64,000 bases of DNA, from assembly GCA_965227265.1 (NCBI GenBank), contig OZ245738.1, positions 2,294,001 to 2,358,000 on the forward strand, read 5' to 3'. Positions 18,094 through 26,284 of the stretch are shown here, piece after piece; the first letter of the stretch is position 1, and each line of letters begins with the position of its first letter. The notes under the pieces are model-generated. The model had not been told where the DNA came from and did no database searches. It saw only the letters and a program-made list of their open reading frames with translations. The translations under genes were made by a program, and so were the position numbers. The stretch is from UBA2336 sp965227265. Its GTDB lineage: Bacteria; Bacteroidota; Bacteroidia; Cytophagales; Cyclobacteriaceae.

Positions 18094-19139
18094 TGTCTTG
18101 GTCTTGAAAACCGTGAATCGTTAACAAACTCACGGTCGGTTAATGTTTTCAGAAACTCAATAATTTTTTGCTTTTCATCTTCCGTAATTAATATTCCCTG
18201 AACATCCTCTACCCGAAGGATCGGATCAAGGGTTACTGAATATTTTACCTGATGAGCATAATGTTCCAATACCTGTTCCAGTGTTTGAAATCTGCCATCA
18301 TGCATATAGGGCGAGGTAAGTTCAACATTACGCAAGCTTGGAACTTTGAATTTTCCCCGATCACCAGAAAACTCAGTGATGTGCTCTCTTCCTAAATCTT
18401 TTTCAAACGTATTATCCAATCCGTTATTCCTGAATGAACCATCCGTAAACAATCCAATTGTATGACAGGATGAACATTTTCTTTCAAACAATACAAGTCC
18501 TTCTTTCTCCGATTGGGTAAGCACTCCTCCCTCATTACGAATATACCGGTCATATTTTGAATTTGAAGAAATCATCAGGCTCATAAATTGTGAAAGTGCA
18601 TGAAGCAACTGTTGGCTGGTGATCTCCGTTGTCGCAAAAGCCTTGTTGAATTTCGCTCGATAGATTTCATTGTTCTGTAATTTGTCAACCACATGTGACA
18701 GCGTTTCTCCCATTTCAACTTCATTTGTAATTGCATTGATGGGAACAAAATCTAAATGCTTCACACCGCCATCCCAAAAGAAATCGTCTTGAAATGCTAA
18801 GTTTTGAATAGCCGGAGCATTTCGAACCCCGCTTTTATCACCTACTCCTTTACTGAAACGATGAACAGGATCAGAGAATGCAACAGTTTGTTGATGACAA
18901 TTTGCACAGGAGATTGTGTTATCAATTGAAAGTATCGGATCATGGAACAGCGTCCGGCCAAGCTCAAAGCCTTCCGGGGTTACTGCATTATTTTCAAATG
19001 TGTAAACAGCTTCCGGGAAATTGCCTGGACGTTGAAAAGCATACGGATTTTTGACAGCCACTGTATCCGCATCATTGCATGAAATCAGTAAGGTAAACGC
19101 CAGAAGGAAAATGGTCAACGTTCTCATAGCATTCAGCAA
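18090..19139 (-). CDS. dihaem cytochrome c peroxidase / MauG-MbnH family lipoprotein
   Basis: 349 residues (a start at the ATG at 19127 is also possible). A lipobox at Cys21 (LLISC) implies a lipoprotein. Two c-type haem motifs are visible: CANCH (78-82) and CSSCH (222-226). FFWDGG (120-125) lies between them and SPYMHDGRF lies after the second motif, both standard in the bacterial cytochrome c peroxidase/MauG fold. With the MbnP-like gene directly upstream (34 bp), it best matches MbnH, which oxidises a tryptophan of MbnP to kynurenine to build a copper site; a plain peroxidase role is the alternative. It is coupled to the downstream barrel by a 4-bp overlap. Confidence 0.85.
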   Translation of the reverse strand: MLNAMRTLTIFLLAFTLLISCNDADTVAVKNPYAFQRPGNFPEAVYTFENNAVTPEGFELGRTLFHDPILSIDNTISCANCHQQTVAFSDPVHRFSKGVGDKSGVRNAPAIQNLAFQDDFFWDGGVKHLDFVPINAITNEVEMGETLSHVVDKLQNNEIYRAKFNKAFATTEITSQQLLHALSQFMSLMISSNSKYDRYIRNEGGVLTQSEKEGLVLFERKCSSCHTIGLFTDGSFRNNGLDNTFEKDLGREHITEFSGDRGKFKVPSLRNVELTSPYMHDGRFQTLEQVLEHYAHQVKYSVTLDPILRVEDVQGILITEDEKQKIIEFLKTLTDREFVNDSRFSRPRQ

Positions 19140-19173
19140 GCGGTTAGCAGTTAATCTGCCAACCGCTTAGTTA

Positions 19174-19971
19174 TTAGTTTGCGTGAACGTGATCAACTGC
19201 AAAAGCTGCCGGAATGTTATCCGCGAGATTTTCAGAAGGCTTAGGTGAATGTCGGCTTGCATTGGAAGCAAACGTTATACTTTCACCCACACCATTGAAA
19301 AGTTTATTGACATCAAATACCAAATGAACTTCTGGCTGATGCTCGGATTTTACCGGGGCGCTATCACCAAAACTAAGGGTGACTGTTTGCATGTTATTGA
19401 CCAGGTTTACATTGGAAGCATCTTCTTTGTAACCACCAATGTGATATTGAAATACATCATCTGGTTCAGTAGACACGGGTGAAACACCTTCAACGGCCAT
19501 AAAAATGTAACCGGAATTCCAGCTCCAGAATAAACCCTTAGCAGGATCGAGTGCACCCGTCTGCGCTCCCTCATCTACCTTACTTGCATCAACACCAATC
19601 GTGAATGTAACTTCGGTGTAGTTGCCTTTAGGGATATTGTTGAGAACAACCCGTTGAGATTCGGCATCTGCTTCATCAATCAGATAGTAACCAGCTGATC
19701 CATTCGACTTAACTTCATCCTGATAGATAGTTCCATCTTCGCGTTTTAGCTTGATGTTACTAACATAATAGGTAAGCCATGTTATCTTATATGCTTCACT
19801 GTTTGAATTTGTGTATGGTGTGCTGCCCGTATTTAATTCAAGGTTAGCAGTTCCGACAATGTTATCGAATTCGAGTGCAAGCGTCCCAACACTTGGGTCA
19901 GCATCATTGTCTGAACAGGCGGTTACAACAATAGAGGTGATTACAATAAGTAATGAGAATATGTTTTTCAT
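19174..19971 (-). CDS. MbnP-like copper-binding lipoprotein
   Basis: 265 residues. Lipobox with Cys19 (VVTAC). The MbnP-type pattern is clear: KITWLTYYVSNIKLKREDG (strand with conserved Trp), GYYLID, IPKGNYTEVTFTIGVD, then GLFWSWNSGYIFMAVEG, FQYHIGGY, and EVHLVFDVNKLF. A His-containing tail DHVHAN ends the protein. In characterised MbnP, a Trp-derived kynurenine and two His bind copper; the Trp residues in WLTYYV or FWSWNSGY and the His residues in QYHIGG/EVHLVF are the candidates here. It is first in the run MbnP - dihaem enzyme - barrel, supporting a periplasmic copper handling or redox role. Confidence 0.85.
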   Translation of the reverse strand: MKNIFSLLIVITSIVVTACSDNDADPSVGTLALEFDNIVGTANLELNTGSTPYTNSNSEAYKITWLTYYVSNIKLKREDGTIYQDEVKSNGSAGYYLIDEADAESQRVVLNNIPKGNYTEVTFTIGVDASKVDEGAQTGALDPAKGLFWSWNSGYIFMAVEGVSPVSTEPDDVFQYHIGGYKEDASNVNLVNNMQTVTLSFGDSAPVKSEHQPEVHLVFDVNKLFNGVGESITFASNASRHSPKPSENLADNIPAAFAVDHVHAN

Positions 19972-20049
19972 ACCGAATTTGTTTGAAGAATAAAATAAAA
20001 TAGAGGTCTACTCGCGAAAGGAAATCGCTAAGCAAGAAATCAGGTATGA

Positions 20050-20424
20050 CTACGCTGGCGGATGAAAGATGACGATCTCGGGGAGAGGATAATGTTTTTC
20101 AATAACGGTGGGTAATTGATTCATCCACAGCAATGCATATTGAGGATTACTTTTAGAAGTGCCGATTTCAAAAAATAAATTTATTTCACGTGTCTGGAAA
20201 GTGCTTACCGGTAGCTTATCACTTCCATCATGATCGATATTAATCTCTACCGCGCGATCCAGGTCATGCTCGTGACTGCACATCGTAATCACGCGTTCTT
20301 CAATAAATCCAAACGAATACGCGATTTCCTGCCTGTTTTGGTAAAGCCAGGTAACAAATCCAAGTCTTACGCTGCAATGCAGGATCATGCTGGCAAGAAT
20401 CACATAGATGAGCAACCGTTTCAT
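20050..20424 (-). CDS. small hypothetical protein upstream of the MbnP-like gene
   Basis: 124 residues with an N-terminal hydrophobic segment (about 2-20, single TM or signal) and a short soluble part containing MCSHEHDLD. The N-terminal layout (hydrophobic helix, then a Cys/His-bearing segment) recalls small Bacteroidota proteins in metal-related loci, but no family can be assigned. It is read in the same direction as the MbnP-like operon with a 78-bp gap and is likely its first gene. The Cys-x-His-x-His triad would be a reasonable metal site. Confidence 0.55.
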   Translation of the reverse strand: MKRLLIYVILASMILHCSVRLGFVTWLYQNRQEIAYSFGFIEERVITMCSHEHDLDRAVEINIDHDGSDKLPVSTFQTREINLFFEIGTSKSNPQYALLWMNQLPTVIEKHYPLPEIVIFHPPA

Positions 20425-20511
20425 TTGACTGCAAAGTATAACAAAACGATATATCGGTCAAGCACTTTTCGCTTTCACCCGAACTTGCTACGGAATGAGC
20501 CGTAGTAAGAA

Positions 20512-20982
20512 TTATTCATCGTCAACCAGCTCATCCAATGCCAATGGAAATTCCTTAAGTAGTAAAAGGAATTTCAGGGCATTCATAAGCTTGTTGTGCC
20601 CCGGTGCTGGAAGTATAAGTTTGATGGGAAGCAGATTATTCTGCCGGCAGAAAATTGCTAGTCGTTTCTTGAATTTTGTGAGTAGTTCAATCGTATCTTG
20701 AGTACGTTCACTGTCTTGCACAGTAATAATATCCTGTGTCAGTTCGAGAAACTGTTCCTCCGTACGCAATGCTTCATCGAAAAAACCAAGCAACTGATGA
20801 ACATCAATCTTGTTTTCTTCGATAAGCAGGACAAGCGGTTGAGAAGTTTTACGCATACGATTTATAGCAGAAGCTATGACATGGAAAGCATTTGAAGATA
20901 CCGCTAATTCAAGCCAAACCCTAATCCATCCGAGCAGAGGTTCATATAGTCTAATAGGATACCGCGTGTATGTTGTGTACAT
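20512..20982 (-). CDS. hypothetical protein divergent from the response regulator
   Basis: 156 residues, all helical by eye, with no signal peptide and no recognised domain. Hydrophobic clusters near 108-125 and 135-150 could be amphipathic helices. The first 42 residues are unusual, and an internal ATG at 20856 (MRKTSQPLV) could be the true start. It lies 63 bp from the divergent response-regulator gene and could be its partner. Function unknown. Confidence 0.5.
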   Translation of the reverse strand: MYTTYTRYPIRLYEPLLGWIRVWLELAVSSNAFHVIASAINRMRKTSQPLVLLIEENKIDVHQLLGFFDEALRTEEQFLELTQDIITVQDSERTQDTIELLTKFKKRLAIFCRQNNLLPIKLILPAPGHNKLMNALKFLLLLKEFPLALDELVDDE

Positions 20983-21045
20983 TGGATATGCCTTAATACA
21001 TTATCACTCTGATAATCTCCATTAATAGTTAGCACCGGGTCTCCC

Positions 21046-21495
21046 GTGCGGCATTTATTTTACTTTTTGCGCAGGCACAGACCCATACTCGTTATCGATG
21101 ATGATAGTGATGATCATTTGCTGCTGAAGGCAATTCTTGAAAGTTTAAATATTACGCATCCAATCATGTTTTTTCACGATGGATATGAATTTTTAAAATA
21201 CTTAAGAGAATGTACCGATAAGCCTTTTTTGATTTTATGTGATATCAATATGCCCCCAATCAATGGGCTGGATCTTCGAAAGATAATTTGCGAGGATATG
21301 TACTTGAAAAAAATGAGCATCCCCTACATTTTCTTTTCTTCAGACGACAGGCCAGCGCATATTGTTGAAGCTTACGACCTGACCGTTCAAGGATACTTTT
21401 TAAAGGCTAAAACGTTTGAAGAAGCTAAGCGCAGAGTAAAGGTTATTGTAGACTACTGGACTGAATGTAAAGTGCCCCACGAAATAGTGTATTAA
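21046..21495 (+). CDS. single-domain response regulator (CheY-like)
   Basis: 149 residues consisting of one receiver domain: acidic pocket DDD (18-20), phospho-acceptor Asp66 in LILCDINMPPING, switch Ser97/98 in FFSSDD, and Lys119 in GYFLKAK. There is no output domain, and a short C-terminal tail remains. The frame has no ATG before the receiver; the best start is GTG at 21046, with an in-frame stop at 21013-21015. The PPING-type loop matches the 'Rcp-like' regulators that pair with hybrid or PAS kinases in Bacteroidota. No histidine kinase is nearby, so it is an orphan. Confidence 0.85.
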   Translation: MRHLFYFLRRHRPILVIDDDSDDHLLLKAILESLNITHPIMFFHDGYEFLKYLRECTDKPFLILCDINMPPINGLDLRKIICEDMYLKKMSIPYIFFSSDDRPAHIVEAYDLTVQGYFLKAKTFEEAKRRVKVIVDYWTECKVPHEIVY

Positions 21496-21565
21496 CAATC
21501 CTCTGATAAATAATGTTAGCCTCTACGGATAACTAACAGAACTAAGCTTATACTAGTAAGCACTT

Positions 21566-21688
21566 CTATTTTTTCTTCCCACTTGGCCAACAGATTGGAC
21601 AGGGTCCTGAGCCTCTATACTTATGACCTCTGCTGCAAGTTTTCCATCCACCCGGTTTTTTTGCCTTTTTAGTCGCTTTCTTTTTCAT
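21566..21688 (-). CDS. 40-residue zinc-ribbon-like microprotein
   Basis: A short frame of 40 codons plus stop, too short for most gene callers. It starts with a Lys-rich tail (MKKKATKKAKKPGG), then WKTCSRGHKYRGSGPCPICW, then PSGKKK. Three Cys and one His (TCSRGH and CPIC) are arranged like a small zinc ribbon/knuckle, and flanking Lys-rich tails suggest nucleic-acid binding. I recall similar tiny proteins in other bacteria with an almost identical 'TCSRGHKY.GSGPCP.CWP' core, which supports a real gene, but no function is known. It stands alone between the response regulator and a cupin remnant. Confidence 0.7.
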   Translation of the reverse strand: MKKKATKKAKKPGGWKTCSRGHKYRGSGPCPICWPSGKKK

Positions 21689-21840
21689 AACAAATACATT
21701 ACGCTGATCAGCTAGCACAGATCATGCCGTTGCAGAAAGTTACATAATTCACAGATTCCTCTTCTCAAAATCCTGCTGAATAAAATGTTATACTGTTTTA
21801 TCGTTGTTATGTTTAAGGCAACGGATAAATGGTTTAATTT

Positions 21841-21999
21841 GGTGAAGCTGAAATTCTGATCGAAGACAAATCGCATCATCTAACGATTGGGCAATCCTTC
21901 ATCATCCCTGCTCATGTGCGTAATACCATCAAAGCAAATGTTCGCTTTAAGATGATCTCCACGATCATCAAGAGCGGCTACGATGAGGTAAGCCTTTAA
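21841..21999 (+). pseudogene. C-terminal remnant of a cupin-domain protein
   Basis: The frame reads GEAEILIEDKSHHLTIGQSF, then IIPAHVRNTIKANVRFKMIS and a short tail to TAA. This is the second half of a small cupin (the 'G......G....iPa...H' strand pattern). No start codon leads into it: an in-frame TAA stands immediately before (ATG GTT TAA TTT GGT GAA), and the upstream DNA encodes no cupin N-terminus in this frame. A short frame M-F-K-A-T-D-K-W enters in another register. It is therefore a decayed or frameshifted gene. The rest of the 21496-22098 interval shows only this and the microprotein. Confidence 0.6.
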
Positions 22000-22098
22000 A
22001 ATTCCCGACCAATAAATCCTGATCAGTTTTAAATTTCCTTCAGCAAAACGGAAGGAATAATGCTTTTAAAATTGTAACTATCCTGTTAAAAGCAAATC

Positions 22099-22560
22099 AT
22101 GAAAACCACAGCCTTCCTCCTGGCGGTTCTGACAACTGGATTTTTGCATGCCCAGCCCCAATTCAACTTCACCTTTAATCACCTGGCACTGTCTGTAAAA
22201 GATGTGGATGTGTCGGCAGAGTTTTACAAAAAAGTCTTTCAGCTTCCGGAAATCACAAACCGAACGAAAATTGAAGGCATCCGCTGGATATCGATGGGTG
22301 AAAACAAAGAACTTCACCTGATCTCTATTATAAAGGAACCAATAACCTTAAACAAAGCAATTCACTTATCGCTGTCCACGGATAAAATTGAGGCGTTCGA
22401 AAAGAGACTCATTGAATTGAACATACCGTATTCCGACTGGTTGGGAAAAGCCAGCACCGTGAATGTTCGGGCCGATGGAGTGAAGCAGATTTACTTTCAG
22501 GATCCGGATGGATATTGGATTGAAATCAATAATATCTCCGAACCAACGCATAAACCATAA
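22099..22560 (+). CDS. secreted VOC-family protein
   Basis: 153 residues. A signal peptide (about 1-18, ending FLHAQ) precedes one VOC domain: FNHLALSVKDVDVSAEFYKK, later IHLSLSTDKIEAFEKRLIEL, and QIYFQDPDGYWIEINN at the end. The final Glu in WIEINN and the His in FNHLAL are the usual metal ligands of glyoxalase/dioxygenase VOC proteins. Export of a VOC enzyme is a Bacteroidota habit; substrate unknown. It is followed after 19 bp by the M20 amidohydrolase, also exported, so the two may process the same periplasmic substrate. Confidence 0.8.
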   Translation: MKTTAFLLAVLTTGFLHAQPQFNFTFNHLALSVKDVDVSAEFYKKVFQLPEITNRTKIEGIRWISMGENKELHLISIIKEPITLNKAIHLSLSTDKIEAFEKRLIELNIPYSDWLGKASTVNVRADGVKQIYFQDPDGYWIEINNISEPTHKP

Positions 22561-22579
22561 TTATAAAAACTATTCATTC

Positions 22580-23905
22580 ATGAAAAACAGTTCTTTATTT
22601 CTGCTAACCAGTGTCTGCTGTCTGATTCTTCTGAGCTTTCAATCATTTGCACAATCAAAGATTACGGCTGAATCTATCAGTACTGCCACAAACAAGATTG
22701 AGCAAAAAGTTATCGCCTGGCGTCATGATTTTCATGAGCATCCTGAATTAGGGAATCGCGAATTCCGCACAGCGGATATTATTGCCAAGCATTTGCAATC
22801 ACTCGGCATCGAAGTACAGACAAAGGTTGGTGTTACCGGTGTAGTTGGAATTTTAAAGGGCGGTAAGCCCGGACCGGTTGTAGCATTACGAGCAGATATG
22901 GATGGCTTACCAGTAGAAGAAAAGAATGGGCTCCCATTCGCTTCCAAAGCAAAAACAGTTTACAATGGAAAAGAAACAGCAGTTATGCATGCCTGCGGTC
23001 ATGATACCCATGTAGCCATGCTAATGGGTGTTGCTGAAATTCTTTCCGGTATGAAAAAGGATTTGAAAGGAACAGTAAAATTTATCTTTCAACCTGCGGA
23101 AGAAGGCGTGGCACCGGGTGAAGAAGGCGGTGCAGCATTGATGATCAAAGAAGGTGTTCTTGAAAATCCGAAAGTCGATGTGATTTTTGGCTTGCACATT
23201 AACGCCCAAACAGAAGTGGGAAAGATCAGCTATCGCCCGGGTGGAACAATGGCTGCTGTAGGCAAACTGAAAATCATCGTTACTGGGAAACCTTCCCATG
23301 GCGCCTATCCGTGGATGTCGGTTGATCCGATTGTTGTTTCAGCACAGATCATTAACAACTTGCAAACTATTGTAAGCCGTAATGTAAACATCACCGAAAA
23401 TCCGGCAGTTGTAACGATTGGCTCGATCCATGGTGGTAATCGTGATAATATCATCTCCGAAAAAGTTGAGTTGTTGGGTACGGTAAGAACGTTTAGTCAG
23501 GCGGATGAAAAATTAGTTTATGCCCGCATCAAAGAACTTGTTGAGCACACAGCATTATCCGCTGGAGCAACAGCAGAAGTTATCCTGCCGTTTGAGCATT
23601 ACTATCCCGTAACGTTTAATGATGAAAAACTAACCGCTCAAATGCTGCCTTCATTACAAAAAGCTGCCGGAAAAGAAAATGTCACTTTGTCTTATCCTAA
23701 AACAGGCGCTGAAGATTTTTCTTTCTTTCAACAAAAAGTACCCGGCTTATATTTCTTTGTTGGCGGCATGCCGAAAGGTCAGGATGTAAAAACTTCCGGT
23801 CCGCACCATACACCTTCTTTTATTGTTGACGACAGCGCTTTTACAACCGGTATAAAAGCTACCTGCAACCTGGTGGTTGACTACATGGAGGCATATAAAA
23901 AATAA
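22580..23905 (+). CDS. secreted M20 family amidohydrolase (IAA-amino-acid/hippurate hydrolase-like)
   Basis: 441 residues from the ATG at 22580, which gives a proper signal peptide (MKNSSLFLLTSVCCLILLSF, cleaved after SFAQ). A longer in-frame start at 22508 would overlap the VOC gene and bury the signal. M20D features: WRHDFHEHPELGNREFRT near residue 45, LRADMDGLPVEEKNGLPF, the metal motif MHACGHDTHVAMLMGVAE, the EEGGAAL acidic pair, and PGGTMAAVGKLKIIVTGKPSHGAYPW (dimerisation domain). The C-terminal TGAEDFSFFQQKVPGLYFFV completes the fold. Family enzymes hydrolyse N-acyl amino acids. Periplasmic. Confidence 0.9.
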   Translation: MKNSSLFLLTSVCCLILLSFQSFAQSKITAESISTATNKIEQKVIAWRHDFHEHPELGNREFRTADIIAKHLQSLGIEVQTKVGVTGVVGILKGGKPGPVVALRADMDGLPVEEKNGLPFASKAKTVYNGKETAVMHACGHDTHVAMLMGVAEILSGMKKDLKGTVKFIFQPAEEGVAPGEEGGAALMIKEGVLENPKVDVIFGLHINAQTEVGKISYRPGGTMAAVGKLKIIVTGKPSHGAYPWMSVDPIVVSAQIINNLQTIVSRNVNITENPAVVTIGSIHGGNRDNIISEKVELLGTVRTFSQADEKLVYARIKELVEHTALSAGATAEVILPFEHYYPVTFNDEKLTAQMLPSLQKAAGKENVTLSYPKTGAEDFSFFQQKVPGLYFFVGGMPKGQDVKTSGPHHTPSFIVDDSAFTTGIKATCNLVVDYMEAYKK

Positions 23906-23963
23906 GAATACTCAATGGATTGGATTGATCGGGATTTAACGAAGTAACTTCCTTGACATAAGT

Positions 23964-24599
23964 ATGGAGCGTTCTTACCGATACCTCGGATATTTTTTAC
24001 TATTACTGCTGCCTTTGATAGCGTTGGCATTCCATCACTCGTATGGTTCAAAAATTCCGAACTTTGAACCGGGGTATGATCCTTTCATTCATGTTCATGC
24101 GGTATTGGCCACAATCTGGGTAGCGATCGTTATCATTCAGCCGTTCCTGATCGCCAATAAAAAATTAGCGTTGCACCGGCAACTTGGTAAAGCTTCTTAC
24201 TTCATATTTCCACTGCTCATTCTCTCTTTCGTTCCCGCCTGGATTAAGATCATTCACTCCGGAGTTTATAAGAACTTGTTTTTCTCGCTAGGTGATTGTC
24301 TCCTATTAATTCTGTTTTACTCTCTTTCTATTTTCTACCGGAAGATCCCAGCGAAACATATGCGTTTTATGATTGCCTTAACGTTGGTTTTACTGGGTCC
24401 AACCATTGGAAGAATCGGCCCGATTGTGTTGGAACTTGGGCCAATTATCACGCAAACACTACAATATTCAATCATCTTCTTTATCCTTATTGGGTTAGTT
24501 CTTTACGATAAGAAGCACGGCAAAGATTTCAAACCGTATACGCTTGCGATTATTGCATTCTCTATTCATGCCCTAATCTTTTACTTGTTGTTTGTATAA
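23964..24599 (+). CDS. multi-pass membrane protein (DUF2306-like)
   Basis: 211 residues with six or so TM helices. Segment IHVHAVLATIWVAIVIIQPF, followed by LIANKKLALHRQLGKASYF, has the His-rich pattern of DUF2306-like membrane proteins (a possible haem or quinone site). No function is known. It starts 58 bp after the amidohydrolase and its stop is 10 bp before the GNAT start, so it is most likely co-transcribed with the GNAT and DUF1624 genes. Confidence 0.7.
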   Translation: MERSYRYLGYFLLLLLPLIALAFHHSYGSKIPNFEPGYDPFIHVHAVLATIWVAIVIIQPFLIANKKLALHRQLGKASYFIFPLLILSFVPAWIKIIHSGVYKNLFFSLGDCLLLILFYSLSIFYRKIPAKHMRFMIALTLVLLGPTIGRIGPIVLELGPIITQTLQYSIIFFILIGLVLYDKKHGKDFKPYTLAIIAFSIHALIFYLLFV

Positions 24600-24609
24600 C
24601 AGAAACCAC

Positions 24610-25092
24610 ATGAATCACAAAATTGAAATTGTCACTGCCCAGCATCCAAAAGATTATTCGGATGCTAAACAGCTTATCCTGGAATACGTTGCCTGGCTCG
24701 GGATCGACCTTGCCTTTCAAAACTTTGATCAGGAAATGGAGGGTTTACCGAATATGTATAACTCAACCGATGGCGGATTGTTCATTGCTTACCTGGATAC
24801 CAAACCCATTGGGGTTGCCGGCTTGCGTAGGTTCAGCGCTACCGAAGCCGAAGTCAAACGCATGTTCGTACAAGATGAAGCGAAGGGAAAAGGAGTTGGT
24901 AAAGTATTGCTTCAAAAATGTATTGATACAGCGAAACAACTTAATTACCAATCGATCAAACTTGATACAGGTGACTTCATGAAAGCTGCCATTCACCTGT
25001 ATACAAGTCATGGTTTTGTGGAGATACCTGCTTACCGGTTTAATCCCCACGAAAGCGCAAAGTATTTTGAATTAGATTTAACGAAATTGTAA
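24610..25092 (+). CDS. GNAT family N-acetyltransferase
   Basis: 160 residues from the ATG at 24610 (MNHKIEIVTA); an upstream in-frame start at 24592 would overlap the previous gene. The acetyl-CoA motif A is visible as VKRMFVQDEAKGKGVGKVLL (R/Q-x-x-G-x-G/A type, about 88-107), preceded by GVAGLRRF, and followed by KLDTGDFMKAAIHLYTSHGF. Members acetylate small amines, amino acids or peptides; the substrate is not evident. It belongs to the plus-strand run 23964-26273 with gaps of 10 and 8 bp. Confidence 0.85.
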   Translation: MNHKIEIVTAQHPKDYSDAKQLILEYVAWLGIDLAFQNFDQEMEGLPNMYNSTDGGLFIAYLDTKPIGVAGLRRFSATEAEVKRMFVQDEAKGKGVGKVLLQKCIDTAKQLNYQSIKLDTGDFMKAAIHLYTSHGFVEIPAYRFNPHESAKYFELDLTKL

Positions 25093-25100
25093 ATCGTAAC

Positions 25101-26273
25101 ATGACCCTTACAGATAAAACCCGAATTGAATCAATTGACTTGTTAAAAGGGGTTGTCATGGTGATTATGGCGCTCGACCACACTCGGGATTATTTTCATA
25201 ATGCAGCTTTTATCTTCGATCCAAATAATCCCGAGCTCACAACCCTTCCAATTTTCTTTACACGTTGGATCACCAACTACTGTGCTCCCACATTTTGTTT
25301 TCTCGCAGGACTGTCGGCCTTTTTCGTAGGAAGAAGAAAAGACACTAAAGAACTTTCATTGTTCTTATTAAAGAGAGGATTATGGCTGGTATTTATCGAA
25401 ATGACCATCGTCAACTTTGCCTGGTATTTTGATATTCAATTCAGAACTCCTGGATTACTGGTAATCTGGTCACTTGGCATGAGTATGATTGTACTTTCAG
25501 CACTGGTTCATTTGCCCTATAAAGCGATTCTGATTTTTAGCGTTGTATTAATTTTCGGGCATAACTTACTTGATCCAATACATTTTGAAGACAGTATGGT
25601 TTGGGCAGCCATTCATGATATGAGAACTTTTACGCTTTCAGGAGGCAATTTGTTTTACCTCGACTATCCTATTGTTCCGTGGATTGCCGTAATGTCGCTA
25701 GGGTATTGTTTTGGAAAGTTATACGAGCCTACCTTCGATCAATCGAAGCGAAGAAGGATTCTGAACATCCTTGGAGTTTCGGCCATCGCCTTGTTCTTAA
25801 TTGTGAGAGGTATCAACCAATATGGTGATCCGGTACATTGGAAACATTATCCAACAACGCTTCAAACAATGATGTCTTTTTTGGCTGCTACAAAATATCC
25901 GCCATCGCTTTCTTATTTATTAATGACACTCGGGCCTGCATTTCTTTTTCTCGCAAACAGTGAAAGTCTTAAAGGAAAGATTGTTGATTTCTTCAGCACT
26001 TTCGGACGCGTACCATTCTTTTATTATATCCTTCATATATATCTCATTCATATTCTTGCCTTACTCGCTGCACAGCTCACGGGTTTCGGCTGGCAAACGA
26101 TGATCATGACCGACTGGGTAATTATGGTACCCGAATTAAAAGGGTTCGGCTTTGATCTCTGGGTGGTTTATCTGATCTGGATTTTAATCATTGCAATGTT
26201 ATACCCACTTTGCAGGAAGTTTGATATTTATAAGCTCAACCACAAAGAGAAATGGTGGTTGAGCTATTTATAA
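25101..26273 (+). CDS. DUF1624 (heparan-alpha-glucosaminide N-acetyltransferase-like) membrane protein
   Basis: 390 residues, about ten TM helices. The opening RIESIDLLKGVVMVIMALDH followed by TRDYFHN is the DUF1624 signature (Asp and His of the cytoplasm-periplasm acyl-transfer site). TRWITNYCAPTFCFLAG and VPWIAVMSLGYCFGKLYE are also typical. Relatives transfer acyl groups from cytoplasmic CoA across the membrane to sugars. Last gene of the plus-strand run; converges on the permease at 26285. Confidence 0.85.
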   Translation: MTLTDKTRIESIDLLKGVVMVIMALDHTRDYFHNAAFIFDPNNPELTTLPIFFTRWITNYCAPTFCFLAGLSAFFVGRRKDTKELSLFLLKRGLWLVFIEMTIVNFAWYFDIQFRTPGLLVIWSLGMSMIVLSALVHLPYKAILIFSVVLIFGHNLLDPIHFEDSMVWAAIHDMRTFTLSGGNLFYLDYPIVPWIAVMSLGYCFGKLYEPTFDQSKRRRILNILGVSAIALFLIVRGINQYGDPVHWKHYPTTLQTMMSFLAATKYPPSLSYLLMTLGPAFLFLANSESLKGKIVDFFSTFGRVPFFYYILHIYLIHILALLAAQLTGFGWQTMIMTDWVIMVPELKGFGFDLWVVYLIWILIIAMLYPLCRKFDIYKLNHKEKWWLSYL

Positions 26274-26284
26274 TTAAAAGTTAT

